Shown here: in pieces, positions 34,969 to 46,992 of the stretch
Layout: every line of letters begins with the position of its first letter
Numbering within the stretch: position 1 is the first letter of the stretch
DNA from: Okapia johnstoni
Taxonomy: Eukaryota; Chordata; Mammalia; Artiodactyla; Giraffidae
Assembly: GCA_024291935.2 (NCBI GenBank)
Contig: CM044317.1
Span: forward strand, 67,074,730 to 67,138,729
Length of the DNA: 64,000 nucleotides
Direction of reading: 5' to 3'
Notes under the pieces: generated by a model
Database searches by the model: none
Told to the model about the DNA's origin: nothing
The model's input: the letters and a program-made list of their open reading frames with translations, nothing else
Made by a program: the position numbers and the translations under genes

Positions 34969-37031
34969 TTATAAATAAATCCCTTATGAGTATACTGTAG
35001 AAGTGACAAATAGTTTTAAGGGACTAGATCTGATAGACAGAGTGCCTGATGAACTATGACAGAGTGACATTGTACAGGAGACAGGGATCAAGACCATCCC
35101 CATGGAAAAGAAAAGCAAAAAATGCAAAAAAGCAAAATGGCTGTCTGAGGAGGCCTTACAGATAGCTGGGAAGAGAAGAGAAGTGAAAAGCAAAGGAGAA
35201 AAGGAAAGATATTCCCATCTGAATGCAGAGTTCCAAAGAATAGCAAGGAGAGATAAGAAAGCCTTCCTCAGCGATCAATGCAAAGAAATAGAGGAAAACA
35301 ACAGATTGGGAAAGACTAGAGATCTCTTCAAGAAAATTAGAGATACCAAGGGAACATTTCATGCAAACATGGGATCAATAAAGGATAGAAATGGTAGGGA
35401 CCTAACAGAAGCAGAAGATATTAAGAAGAGGTGGCAAGAATACACAGAAGAACTGCATAAAAAAGATCTTCACGACCCAGATAATCACGATGGTGTGATC
35501 ACTCACCTAGAGCCAGACATCCTGGAATGTGAAGTCAAGTGGGCCTTAGAAAGCATCACTATGAACAAAGGTAGTAGAGGTGATGTAATTCCAGTTGAGC
35601 TATTTCAAATCGTGAAAGATGATGCTGTGAAAGTGCTGCACTTGATATGCCAGTAAATTTGGAAAACTCAGAAGTGGCCACAGGACTAGAAAAGGTCAGT
35701 TTTCATCCCAATCCCAAAGAAAGGCAATGCCAAAGAATGCTGAAACTACTGCACAATTGCACTCATCTCACATGCTAGTAAAGTAATGCGCAAAATTCTC
35801 CAAGCCAGGCTTCAGCAATACGTGAACTATGAACTTCCAGATGTTCAAGCTGGTTTTAGAAAAGGCAGAGGAACCAGAGATCATATTGCTAACATCTGGT
35901 GAATCATCAAAAAAGCAAGAGAGTTCCAGAAAAACATCTATTTCTGCTTCATTGACTATGCCAAAGCCTTAGACTGTGTGGCTCACAATAAACTGTGGAA
36001 AATTCTGAAAGAGATGGGAATACCAGACCATCTGACCTGTCTCTTGAGAAACCTGTATGCAGGTCAGGAAGAAACAGTTAGAACTGGACATGGAACAACA
36101 GACTGGTTCCAAATAGGAAAAGGAGTACGTCAAGGCTGTATATTGTCACCTGCTTATTTAACTTATATGCAGAGTACATCATGAGAAACACTGGGCTGGA
36201 AGAAACACAAGCTGGAATCAAGATTGCCGGGAGAAATATCAATAACCTCAGATACGCAGATGACACCACCCTTATGGCAGAAAGCGAAGAAGAACTAAAG
36301 AGCCTCTTGATGAAAGTGAAAGAGGAGAGTGAAAAAGTTGGCTTAAAGCTCAACGTTCAGAAAACTAAGATCATGGCATCTGGTCCCATCACTTCACGGG
36401 AAGTAGATGTGGAAACAGTGGAAACAGTGTCAGACTTTATTTTGGGGGGCTCCAAAATCACTGCTGATGGTGATTGCAGCCATGAAATTAAAAGACGCTT
36501 ACTCCTTGGAAGGAAGGTTATGGCCAACCTAGATAGCACATTTAAAAGCAGAGACATTACTTTGCCAACAAAAGTCCGTCTAGTCAAGGCTATGGTTTTT
36601 CCAGTGGTCATGTATGGATGTGAGAATTGGACGGTGAAGAAAGCTGAGCACTGAAGAATTGATGCTTTTGAACTGTGGTGTTGGAGATGACTCTTGAGAG
36701 TCCCTTGGACTGCAAGGAGATCCAATCAATCCATCCTAAAGAAGATCAGTGCTGGGTGTTCATTGGAAGGACTGATGTTGAAGCTGAAACTCCCATACTT
36801 GGCCACCTCATGCGAAGAGTTGATTCACTGGAAAAGACCCTAATGCTGGGAAGGATTGGGGACAGGAGGAGAAGGGGACGACAGAGGATGAGATGGTTGG
36901 ATGGCATCACTGACTCGATGGAGATGGGTTTGGGTAGACTCCAGGAGTTGGTGATGGACAGGGAGGCCTGGCGTGCTGCAATTCATGGGGTCGCAAAGAG
37001 TCGGACATGCCTGAGCGACTGAACTGAACTG
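34969..37031 (+). mobile_element. BovB copy 3, 5'-truncated
   Basis: BovB sequence begins near 34978 (atcccttatgagtatactgt) within the endonuclease-RT linker and ends in gactgaactgaactg. TSD aaacaaatagt is exact at 34958-34968 and 37032-37042. About ten bases at the left border (ttataaataa) match neither and may be untemplated. Confidence 0.95.
35000..37022 (+). pseudogene. BovB-3 reverse transcriptase remnant
   Basis: The longest frames are 35102-35656 (linker and RT N-terminus: THLNAEFQRIA, GTFHANMGSIKDRNG, ECEVKWALESI), 35978-36184 (MGIPDHLTCLLRNLYAGQE, GVRQGCILSP) and 36181-36654 (palm with NNLRYADDTTLMAES; YADD at 36253-36264). 36675-37022 is the C-terminus ([20 protein letters not shown]). 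Frameshifts and at least five stops separate them. It has the canonical polymerase box but is not translatable as one protein. Confidence 0.9.
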
Positions 37032-37425
37032 AAACAAATAGTCTGGAAAATCCAAATCAGAGGTTTGTTAGAAGTCCTATCACCTCTGATTGTTATTGAA
37101 ACAATTGAATAATTTTTGAATTTTCTTCTCCATTCTCCCACCTCCACCTCTTAAAAATATATGTGGTACATCTACATTGTCAGCACATGTAAGCCATCAC
37201 TGAATGTATTCTCTCCCTTATTTGGTCTTTTGGTGTCTAGTCATTTGTTATCTGAAAGTTGTTTTCTAATAGATTCATCTGGACAGGCTGATGGAACCAC
37301 TATTTTCTTGAGATCTTGTATGTTGACAGCATCTACTATGGGTCTTTTATATATGAAAGTCAATCTTGCAGGATATAAAATTCTTGACTCACATTTGTTT
37401 CCTATGAATATTTTAGGTACTTACT

Positions 37426-37555
37426 CTAGAGAATTCCCTGGCAGACCAGGGGTTAGGGCTTGCTGCTTCAGCTGCCATGGCCTAGGTTCAGTCCCTGCTT
37501 GGGGAAGTAAGATATCCTACAAGCTGCATGGCATAACCAAATTAAATAAATAAAA
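37426..37555 (+). mobile_element. CHR-type SINE
   Basis: agagaattccctggcagacc, ggttcagtccctgcttgggg and an A-rich end (aaattaaataaataaaa). TSD tacttact at 37418-37425 and 37556-37563. Confidence 0.85.
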
Positions 37556-38080
37556 TACTTACTTCATTTTCCTCCAGAATTAAAGTCTGATGAGCAACTA
37601 ATTTTCTTTCCAAGTTACTTATTGTTTTTGCCCAGATGCCAGAAGGTTTATAAGCCCAGTGACTCTACTAGATTACATCTTAGAGTAGGTCATCCTAGGT
37701 AGAAATTGTTAGGTATGAAATTACTCTTTAAATCGGTGTTTCAGAAAAGCTTTCTTAAATTATAGTTTCATACATATATTTTTTTTTCCTTTGGCTTTCT
37801 TATCTAACGACCCTTGTTATCCACATGTTAGATATTCTTTCTCTGTCTTCACTATTTTCATGTAAGTCTATTTTCTTTTGCTTATTTTTTATTTGAAATC
37901 TTTTCTCCCCTTTAAGCTTCTATTCCTTTTATTCACTTGCTTGTACTCAATTGCTTTCATGTTATTTTAGTTTAGCTTTTATTTTTGAAACTATTTGATT
38001 TTTAATTCTTCACCGAGATCTGTCATGCTGTTTTCGAGTTTTTCTAACTCGAATCAGAACATCATTCTTTCAAGTCTCAT

Positions 38081-38228
38081 TTTGCTGTTCAGTCGCTCAG
38101 TCGTGTCTGACCCTTTGCGACCCCATGAACTACAGCACGCCAGGCTTCCCTGTCCTTCGCCATCTCCTGGAGCTTGCTCAAACTCGAGCCCATTGAGTCA
38201 GTGATGCCTTCCAACCATCTCGTCCTCT
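38081..38228 (-). mobile_element. BovB 3'-end fragment
   Basis: Tail ttgctgttcagtcgctcagt and about 130 bp of antisense 3' sequence (ccatctcctggagcttgctc). A weak 7-bp TSD gtctcat lies at 38074-38080 and 38229-38235. Confidence 0.85.
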
Positions 38229-38377
38229 GTCTCATATAATGTGCTTAATGTCTTTTAGTTTGTTTTGAAATAGAAGGTTATAGTTTTGATATATTTTATG
38301 AGAATGTCTTTTCTAGGGCACTTTCATTTTCTGAAGATGTGTTATTCTGCTCCTTATTCTCTCTGTCTCTCTCTCTT

Positions 38378-38496
38378 TTTTTTTTTTTTTTGGCTACTCA
38401 GCATGTAGGATCTTAGTTCCCTGACCAGAGATGAAACCTGTACCCCCTTCAATGGAAATGCAGAGTCTTAACTACTGGACCACCAGGGAAGTTCCA
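38378..38496 (-). mobile_element. CHR-type SINE
   Basis: Poly-T then ggctactcagcatgtaggat, ttccctgaccagagatgaaa, ggaccaccagggaagttcc. A CT-rich simple run precedes it (38358-38376). Confidence 0.85.
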
Positions 38497-39284
38497 GGAC
38501 CGCTTACTTTCTGAGATTTCCTGGCTTTTACTTTGATCTTTCCTTCACATCATACTCTGTTCCATTTTGACTGAGGCCCGGTGGCTCAGTTCTGAGAGTT
38601 CATGGAGCTGACCTGCTCTTCAGGACTCACTGTAGGTGTCTTGCCCTCACTTTTTTGGATTGGGCAAAACTCCCAGTTTTAGCTGCCGCTCTTTAATGGA
38701 CATGCAACATTTTCCAGTGAATACCTACTGGCTATTTTGACAACTGTCTTTTTCCTTTATAGGTGCCAATAGCATGCAGCTCTTGTGGCTGTTGGCTTTT
38801 GTTCCCATCCTCTTGTTCGAAATTTGTAGGGATACCTTATCACATAGTTTTATATCAAGTGTTGTCTGCGGTTTTTTGGCTTTGCTGTATTATATGATTT
38901 TGTGAGATGGGATCCAGGAATGTGAAAAAAACTATACCATTAACCATAAACTTCCAAGAATTCTTTCTGCCTAATTTAACTGTCAAAAAAAAAATCAGTT
39001 TGCATTATGATGCTTTCTATATAACTTAGATACATCTCCATGTATCATTTAATCATTAAATAACATGCTTTTCCCTGGATACTTTCCTGACTTAAGTCAG
39101 TATGTTTAGATTTTTTTAAAAAATCATTAGCTTAAGAATAGTTGACAACTTTAAATATTAAAACCAAAATATACTTAAAAGTGGACTTTGGCTTTTTAAA
39201 TGGCTCATGAATCTCCTACTGGTATTCTCTTTCTTCCTTCTCTTATTTGTTTTTTAAATACTTTTTTCCCCCAAGAGATACAAA

Positions 39285-39680
39285 CTACTATATATAAAGT
39301 AAGACACAAGGATATACTGTACAGTACAGGGAATACAGCCAATATTTTATAATAACTTTAAGTGGAGTATAATTTATAAAAGTATTGAATCACTGTGTTA
39401 CACAACTGAAACTAATAAAATGTAAATCATTATACTTTAACTATGTTAGTTGCTCAGTCATGTCTGATTCTTTGTGACCCCATGGACTATAACTTGCCAG
39501 GCTCCTTCGTCCATGGAATTCCCCAGGCATGAATGCTAGAGTGGGTAGCCATTTCTTTCTCCAGGGGATCTTCCCAACCCAGGGATTGAACCCCAGTCTC
39601 CTGCACTGCAGGCAGATTCTTTACCATCTGAGCCACCAGGGAAGCCCCATTTAACTGTACTTCAATTAAAGATACATTTT
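39285..39680 (+). mobile_element. L1 3' end, split by a Bov-tA
   Basis: ggatatactgtacagtacag, ccaatattttataataactt, ttacacaactgaaactaata and, after the SINE, ctgtacttcaattaaa are the sense 3' end of an artiodactyl L1. The antisense counterpart is at 52453. Confidence 0.8.
39445..39649 (-). mobile_element. Bov-tA SINE inside the L1 3' end
   Basis: Minus strand: ggggcttccctggtggctca to a BovB-like tail. TSD tttaactat / tttaactgt at 39436-39444 and 39650-39658. Confidence 0.92.
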
Positions 39681-39764
39681 TTTTTATTCTTATACATGAA
39701 GACTGTTTGAAAAGTCATATTTTATAAAGCTCTTTGCTTTATTTTTCAAAAGATTTTTTTATAT

Positions 39765-39925
39765 GGGTTTTTTTTTTTAATTTGTATTGAATTTGTTACA
39801 ATATTGCTTCCGTTTTATGTTTTGGTTTTTGACTTTGAGGCATGTAAAATCCCTGACCAGGGACTGAGCCTGCGCCCCCAGCACTGGGAGGTAAAATCTT
39901 AGCCACTGGACCACCTGGAAGTCCC
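39765..39925 (-). mobile_element. CHR-related SINE, long form
   Basis: atttgtattgaatttgttac, aatattgcttccgttttatg, ttttggtttttgactttgag then accagggactgagcctgcgc and ggaccacctggaagtccc. Same architecture as 14512-14703. Confidence 0.78.
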
Positions 39926-40504
39926 GAAAACTGCTTAAATATCAGTGTCTGCTTCTCTCCTTCTTCCTTATTTTCTCCACTTCAGGAAAAAAAAAAAAAC
40001 CAACTTTTTTGTTTTGTTTTTGTTCTTTTAGCTGATTTTCACTTATTGGCTTCCATATTTCTAAATGAAATTCTTATATTACTTGTTCCTGATTATTTCA
40101 GTTTGGGGCACTACACCTGACTTTTTACCATATAAGGTGAAGATTCAGCTGTCTTTACCCTGCCGTGGTCTTCGTTATCCTAACTCTGATATTTACACCT
40201 TTCCAGTTCTTTACCCTCCTTATTTAATTATATGACAGTTTTGCTTCAGTGAAAACATATCTTGTTAGATACTGCCCAAATTATTACAACAATTTAAATG
40301 CTACCCATAACTTCCTTCCAAGGGTTAATAGTTGTTTTATTTGTTTCTTTACTTGGTTTTCTATGTCTTTATCAGAAGAAATTGGAGCCATGACTCTTGT
40401 CAAGTTGTCTAATGTTTTCAGGTTTATCTGGTACCTTATCTATTTCATTTTGGAGACCTCTAACCTGGAGTTTTCCGGGCTTCTCCAGTTGGCATTGGTT
40501 GCTA
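39926..40504. other. Non-coding stretch
   Basis: T-rich; no recognised repeat or gene. Confidence 0.4.
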
Positions 40505-40628
40505 TATGTCTTAATCCATTTGAGCTGCAATATAATACCACAGACTGGGTGACGTAGAAACCGCAGAAATTTATTGCTCACACTTCCGGCGTCTGGAAGT
40601 CCAAGATCAGGTGCAGGCACCGTCAAGT
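40505..40628 (-). mobile_element. MLT1-type LTR fragment
   Basis: gtcttaatccatttgagctg, accacagactgggtgacgta, gcagaaatttattgctcaca and gtctggaagtccaagatcag are the 3' part of an antisense MLT1/MST-class LTR. Truncated. Confidence 0.75.
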
Positions 40629-41044
40629 TTAAGTAAGGGTCCTTTTCCAGGTTTCATTTTTTCTTATTATGTAAATGTTCAAAGTTTTTCCTTTCTACTC
40701 TTGGCCATTTGGACATTCATCTCTTCTCCCCTCTAAGCTAGTGGTTCTAACCAAGGCAGTTTTACCTCCTAGGGGACATTTGGCAATGTCTGAAGACACT
40801 TTGGGTACACTTTATGTTGTCACAACTGAGATTGCTACTGGCAACTATAGGTTAAATCAGGGAAGCTACTAAATATACTAAATAACAAGACAACACCCTA
40901 CAGCAAAGAATTATCTGTCAATAGTGCTAAGGCTGAGAAACTGCTCTAAACCATGCATTCTCACCCAAAGAGATTAAAATTGGATTTTGAAGATTAGGTG
41001 AGAGGAGAGTGGCTCAGCTATTACAATGGTTTATGGCCCTTCAG

Positions 41045-41192
41045 TTGCCATGTTGGATGGCATCACCAACTGGATGGACATGAGTTTGAGTATGCTCTGG
41101 GAATTGGTGATGGATGGGGAAGCCTGGCATGCTGCAGTCCATGGTGTTGCAAAGAGTCAGACACGACTGAGTGACTGAACTGAACTGAACTG
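41045..41192 (+). mobile_element. BovB 3' end, severely 5'-truncated
   Basis: About 148 bp: tggatggcatcaccaactgg to agtgactgaactgaactgaa. TSD atggcccttcag is exact at 41033-41044 and 41193-41204. Clean target-primed insertion of only the element's end. Confidence 0.95.
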
Positions 41193-41204
41193 ATGGCCCT
41201 TCAG

Positions 41205-41914
41205 AGGGCCACAATACAAAACCAGACATGTATATTTCTGGTATTAAAATTTCATGGAAAGGATAACTGGGAGGAAAATGACTGAAAAATTTCTTCAGGA
41301 AAAAGCTGTGAAAAAAAAAATTGAGAAACACTGTTCCAAACTGAAGAAGGTTTTGTTCAAAGTTTTGTTCATTCAAAGTTTAATGGAACTGCATTTGTGA
41401 TCCAGATGTGGGAGGAAGGGCAGAAAAACAATACAGTGAAGCCTTATGACCAGTGGGAATTTTTTCATATAATTGTGGAAAAGAAAGGTCACTGAAGAAA
41501 CTGTAAGGGTGATAAATGGAACAGAAAAGAACATAACATGAATTATGCTAATGGTCAGCTCATATTGTGCAAATATGTGCTTGCTAGTTATTAGAGAATT
41601 CCTGTGACCATTGGGAAAGTTATATGCTTTGGTGAGTTGTGTGTACCTGAAAACTTATATATGGTATCTAGGTGAGCAATGGGGTATGGACTTCAATCTG
41701 CAATTTGGATGGGGGGATAGGTATTTGTTGATATATACGCAGATGCAAAGCCATGTCTCTCCAACAGCAAAATTGGGGCAGTATTAAGCTAAGGATACAT
41801 GCATATTCATGAGGGAGCTTGAGCACAGGGTAATTCAGCATAGAATTGAGGCAAAGGTCAACAGAGTTCAAGCTTTAGTTGATTGAAGTCAGGAGGATCA
41901 ACAACATCATTCTG
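41205..41914. other. Non-coding stretch
   Basis: No gene or recognised repeat. Confidence 0.4.
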
Positions 41915-42058
41915 ACTGTAAAACCACACTGCATTCTTCTTTATCTGAAAATTATCAGTGCATTCTCATCACAGGGCCTTTGCATTTGCTGCAACCTCAC
42001 TTAGAATGGTTTCTTTTTCCAGACATATGCTAGTTCTTTCAGTCCATCACATCTTTAC
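41915..42058 (+). repeat. Inverted duplication, copy A
   Basis: It is the reverse complement of 46993-47137 with about 7 mismatches and one 1-base gap. 118 bp at its right end have only 4 mismatches and no gap. It lies just left of BovB-4. The right partner sits in a longer L2-like context, so A looks like the derived copy. Confidence 0.93.
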
Positions 42059-42091
42059 AGAGACCTTTGTTCCAGCAGATCTCAAAGATAT

Positions 42092-45000
42092 CAATTTAGC
42101 TCAGTTTCTCAGTCATGTCTGACTCTTTGTGACCCCATGGACTGCAGCATGCCAGGCTTCCATGTCCATCACTGACTCCCAGAGCTTACTCAAACTCATA
42201 TCCATCGAGTCGGTGATACCATCTAACCATCTCATCCTCTGTTGTCCCCTTCTCCTTCCACCTTCAATTTTTCCCAGCATCAGGGTCTTCTCAAATGAGC
42301 TAGTTCTTCACATCAGGTGGCCAAAGTATTGGAGTTTCAGCTTCAACATCAGTACTTCCAATGCATATTCAGAATTGATTTCCTTTAGGATGAACTGGTT
42401 GTATCTCCTTGCAGTCCAAGGGACCCTCAAGAGTCTTCTCCAACACCACAGTTCAAAAGATTAATTCTTTGGCACTCAGCTTTCTTTATACTCCAACACT
42501 CACATCCATACATGACTACTGGAAAAACCAAAGCTTTGACTAGAAGGACTTTTGTTGGCAAAGTAATATGTCTGCTTTTTAATATGCTGTCTAGGTTGGT
42601 CATAACTTTCCTTCCAAGGAGTAAGCGTCTTTTAATTTCATGGCTGCAATCACCATCTGCAGTGATTTTGGAGACCAAACACAGTCTCTCACTGTTTCCA
42701 TTGTTTCCCCATTTATTTTCCGTGAAGTGATGGGACAGGATGCCATGAACTTAGTTTTCTGAATGTTGACCTTTTTCATTCTCTTCTTTTACTTTTATCA
42801 AGAGGCTCTTTAGTTCTTCTTCACTTTTGGCTATAAGGGTGGTGTCGTCTGTGTATCTGAGGTTATTGATATTTCTCCTAGCATCTTGATTCCAGCCTGT
42901 GCTTCATGTAGCTCAGCATTTCTCATGATGTACTCTGCGTATAAGTTAAATAAGCAGGGTGACAATATACAGCCTTGACGTACTCCTTTCCCGATTTGAA
43001 CCAGTCTGTTTTTCCATGTCCAGTTCTAACTAACCTGCATACAGATTTCTCAGGAGGTAGGTCAGGTGGTCTGGTATTTCCATCTCTTCAAGAGTTTACC
43101 ATAGTTTGTTGTGATCCACACAGTCAAAGGCTTTGCTTGGTCAACAAAGCAGAAGTAAATGTTTTTCTTGAACTCTCTTGCTTTTTCCATGATCCAGCAG
43201 ATGTTGGCAATTTGATCTCTGGTTCCTCTGCCTTTTCTGAAACCAGCTTGAACATCTGGAATGTCATGGTTCACATACTGTTAAAGCCTGGCTTGGAATT
43301 TTGAGCATCACTTTGCTAGTATATGAGATTAATGCCATTGTGCAGTAGTTTGAATATTCTTCCACACTGCCTTTCTTTGGGATTAGAGTGAAAACTGATC
43401 TTTTCTAGTCCTGTGGCCACTGCTGAGTTTTCCAAGTTTGCTGACATATTGAGTGCAGCACTTTCACAGCATCACCTTTTAAGATTTGAAATAGCTCAAC
43501 TGGAATTTCATCACCTCCATTAGCTTTGTTTGTAGTGATGCTTCCTAAGGCCCACTTAACTTCACATTCCAGGATGTCTGGCTCTAGGTGGGTGATCATA
43601 CCATTGTGATTATCTAGGTCGTGAAAATTTTTTTTGTATACTTCTGTGTATTCTTGCCATCTCTTCTTAATATCTTTTGCTTTTATTAGGTCCATACCAT
43701 TTCTGTCCTTTATTGTACCCATCTTTGCATGAAATGTTCCCTTGGTATCTCTAATTTTCTTGAAGAGATCTCTAGTCTTTCCCATTCTATTATTTTCCTC
43801 TCTTTCATTGCACTAATCACTGAGGAAGGCTTTCTTATCTCTCCTTGCTATTCTTTGGAACTCTGCATACAAATGGATATATCTTTCCTTTTCTTCTTTG
43901 CTTTTGGCTTCTCTTCTTTTCACAGCTATTTGTAAGGCCTCCTCAGACAACCGTTTTGCCTTTTTGCATTTCTTTTTCTTGGAGATGGTCTTGATCCTTG
44001 TCTCCTGTACAATGTCACAAACCTCTGTCTTTAGTTCATCAGGTACTATGTCTTTCAGATCTAATCCCTTGAATCTATTTCTCACTTCCACTGTATAACC
44101 GTAAGGGATTTGATTTAGGTCATACCTGAACGGTCTAGTGGTTTTCCCTACTTTCTTCAATTTAAGTCTGAATTTGGCAATAAGGTGTTCATGATCTGAG
44201 CCACAGTCAGCTCCCGGTCTTGTTTTTGCTGACTGTATAGAGCTTCTCCACCTTTGGATGCAAAGAATATAATCAATCTGATGTCAGTGTTGACCATCTG
44301 GTGATGTCCATGTGTAGAGTCTTCTCTTGTGTTGCTGGAAGAGGGTGTTTGCTATGACCAGTGTTTTCTCTTGGCAAAACTCTGTTAGCTTTTTGCCCTG
44401 CTTCATTCTGTACTCCAAGGCCAATCTTGCCTGTTACTCTAGGTATCTCTTGACTTCCTACATTTGCATTCTAGTCCCCTATAGTGAAAAGGACATCTTT
44501 TGTGGGGTTTTTTTGGTGTTAGTTTTAGAAGGTCTTATAGTTCTTCATAGAACTGTTGAACTTCAGCTTCTTCAACATTAGTGGTTGGGGCATAGACTTG
44601 GATTACTGTGATATTGAATGGCTTGCCTTGGAAACGAACATAGATCATTCTGTCATTTTTGAGACTGCATCCAAGTACTACATTTCAGAATCTTTTGTTG
44701 ACTATGATGTCTAATCCATTTCTTCTAAGGGATTCCTGCCCACAGTAGTAGATATAATGGTCATCTGAGTTAAATTCACCCATTCCAATCCATTTTAGTT
44801 CGCTGATTCCTAAAATGTCAATGTTCACTCTTGCCAACTCCTGTTTGACCGCTTCCAGTTTGCCTTGATTCATGGACCTAACATTCCAGGTTAGGAATGC
44901 ACTATGCACTATTGCTCTTTACAGCATCGGACTTTACTTATATCAGCAGTCACATCCATAAATAGGTGTTGTTTTTGCTTTGGCTTTGTCTATTCATTCT

Positions 45001-45335
45001 TTCTGGAGTTATTTCTCCACTGATCTCCAATAGCATATTGGGCACCTACCGACCTGGGGAGTTTATCTTTCAGTATCCTATCTATGCTTTTTCATACTCT
45101 TCATGGTGTTCTCAAGGCAAGAATACTGAAGTGGTTTGCCATTCCCTTCTCCAGTCACATTTTGTCAGAACTCTTCACCATGACCTATACCTCTGCAAGA
45201 GACACTCAGGCACAATTCTGGCTCAGTCTGTGAGGTTTGTGGGTCCTGGTGCCCACAAGGTGTGTTTGAACCCTTCTAGTCTCTGGCAGGTAAAGGGTTT
45301 GATTCTAAATTCAATTTTTCCCTCCTATTTTCTTA
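42092..45335 (-). mobile_element. BovB copy 4, with internal 5' UTR deletion
   Basis: Left end is the tail (gctcagtttctcagtcatgt). The right end reaches the 5' UTR start region (ggtaaagggtttgattctaa). TSD ctcaaagatat is exact at 42081-42091 and 45336-45346. About 648 bases of 5' UTR present in BovB-2 (between 31352 and 32000) are missing. The join lies at an 8-base sequence, acaggtca, that BovB-2 carries at both borders. The RT and endonuclease regions are complete in outline but full of stops. Confidence 0.93.
42115..44909 (-). pseudogene. BovB-4 ORF2 remnant
   Basis: Reading leftwards from 44909: endonuclease start (TWNVRSMNQGKLEAVKQELA), ISELKWIGMGEFNSDDHYIY, later the linker (44160-43813: VGKTTRPFRYDLNQIPYGYT, KGLDLKDIVPDELKTEV). 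The RT N-terminus follows (43785-43405: GTFHAKMGTIKDRNG, ECEVKWALGSITTNKANGGD) and then the C-terminal part (VVMYGCECW, near 42500). Frameshifts and stops split it into at least six pieces. The frame is dead. The linker frame (115 codons) is nearly the same as that of BovB-2. Confidence 0.9.
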
Positions 45336-45346
45336 CTCAAAGATAT

Positions 45347-46313
45347 ATTATTGTATCCTTGAGGAACAGGACTGTGAGGAACAGGACTCTGCCCCCAGGC
45401 TGCACTATTGTTTTTTGATAGCTCCTGCCTTAAGATCATTATTCAGAACTGTTCAAGGGCAAGCATTGGAGCCAGGCTTTGATCACAAAACTTGACTTAG
45501 GTCAAAATTGTTTCTCTTATGTCAAAATATCCGTTCCTGGTTCTCTTTTTGTGGTGAATCTCTGCCTTATCTGCTTACACTATTTCCAAATGCTAATCTC
45601 AAGCCCTTGAAGCTATGCTACAGATGGACATGACTTTGATAACTTGAGCACAATTTGATCACAGCAAATCCAAGGACATTTGGGCTTTCCTCTCTGGAAA
45701 AGTTATTACAAAGTGTTCTACCACATTTCATACGACTTTGTTAAAAGCCTAACACAGTTGTTAGTGAATTAGTGACATTTTTTGCATTGGAATGGCAAAA
45801 AGCTTTATGAAATCTCTTTGCTCAATATTTGGTCCATTCCAGAAGTCGTGAGATGAGTCAGGATATCTCATGACAAATTATGGAAGATATTGTATTAATC
45901 TTTTAACAAGGGTATTCTGCTTAAACATGTCAATTTGCTCTGATGCCTGTAGTCAGATTTTAGTGTTTGTGCTGGAGGTAAAAGAGAATGTAATTACAGC
46001 AGAATTCTTGTTTAGCGAATCATTGTATAGTTCACGATGTGTTCAATCTTGTCAGTTTCATTTCAAAGTGTAAGATAATGCCTGTCATATGTGCTGTGAA
46101 GTCATTCATACTGATGGGACACCTATTTACTAGGAAAAAAATCGGGATTTTGCAGCTATATAACAAAGAGATAGCTTGAATTTTCATGACCACTTTTGCT
46201 GCAGCATTATATACTTGCCATTCTGCAACTGCCTAGGAAACAGAAGGGTGTTTATTGCAGTGAGTGCAGTAAACTTTATCAGAGACTATGCTTTAAACCA
46301 TTGTCTCTTCCTT
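45347..46313. other. Non-coding stretch
   Basis: No gene or recognised repeat. A 12-bp direct repeat gaggaacaggac occurs twice near 45361-45385. Confidence 0.4.
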
Positions 46314-46323
46314 ATGCTGAGCA

Positions 46324-46520
46324 GTGGAGGCTTCTCAGGTGGCTCAGTGGTAAAGAATCTGCCTGAAATGCAGGAGACTGGGGTTTGATCCCTGGGTTGG
46401 GATGATCCCCTGGAGAAGGAAATGGCAACTTGCTCCAGTTTTCTTGCCTGGGACATCCCATGGAAGAGGAGCATGGTGGGTGCAGAGGGTTGGACATGAC
46501 TAGCGAATAAGGACACAGCA
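46324..46520 (+). mobile_element. Bov-tA SINE
   Basis: ggcttctcaggtggctcagt, gggtttgatccctgggttgg, tail ggttggacatgactagcgaa. TSD atgctgagca exact at 46314-46323 and 46521-46530. Confidence 0.94.
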
Positions 46521-46698
46521 ATGCTGAGCATACTGTTCATCTTTCACTTTAAAATAAATCAAGTATTCATTTAATTCAAAAAATATGTATTGAGTGCTAC
46601 AGCCTGCTAGGCAGTGGAGATGCAACAAGAACAGAGAAAAAATCTAGTTCTCCTGGAAACTACATTCTCAAAAGAGGAGATTAACAATAAACAATATA

Positions 46699-46855
46699 GA
46701 GGACTTCCCTGGTGGTCCAGTGGCTAACACTCTGAACTCCCAATGCAGGTGTCTTGGGTTCAATCCCTAGTCAGGGAACTAGATCCCACACACTGTAGCT
46801 AAAGATCCCAAGTGCCACAACTAACATCTAGGACTGCTGAATAAAAAAAGCAAAT
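46699..46855 (+). mobile_element. CHR-type SINE
   Basis: gaggacttccctggtggtcc, gggttcaatccctagtcagg, then ggactgctgaataaaaaaag. TSD aataaacaatata / aataaacgatata at 46686-46698 and 46856-46868. Confidence 0.9.
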
Positions 46856-46992
46856 AATAAACGATATAAAATTAAAAAGGAGTTAGCTAGCTATAAAGAA
46901 AAATGAAAGAAGAAGGATATAAAGCATGGGCAAAGGTGTTTGTAATTTTGGATAAAATGGCAAGTGAGGCTTGTACTGAGATGGCTTTTTGA

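Larger units (their letters stand above)
37043..38950 (-). mobile_element. Possible old L1-type sequence, antisense (weak)
   Basis: Scattered blocks (ggatataaaattcttgactc, tgttttcgagtttttctaac, gagatttcctggctttta) resemble antisense 3' UTRs of ancient mammalian L1s. Three younger elements sit in it (37426, 38081, 38378). The call is uncertain. Confidence 0.3.
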
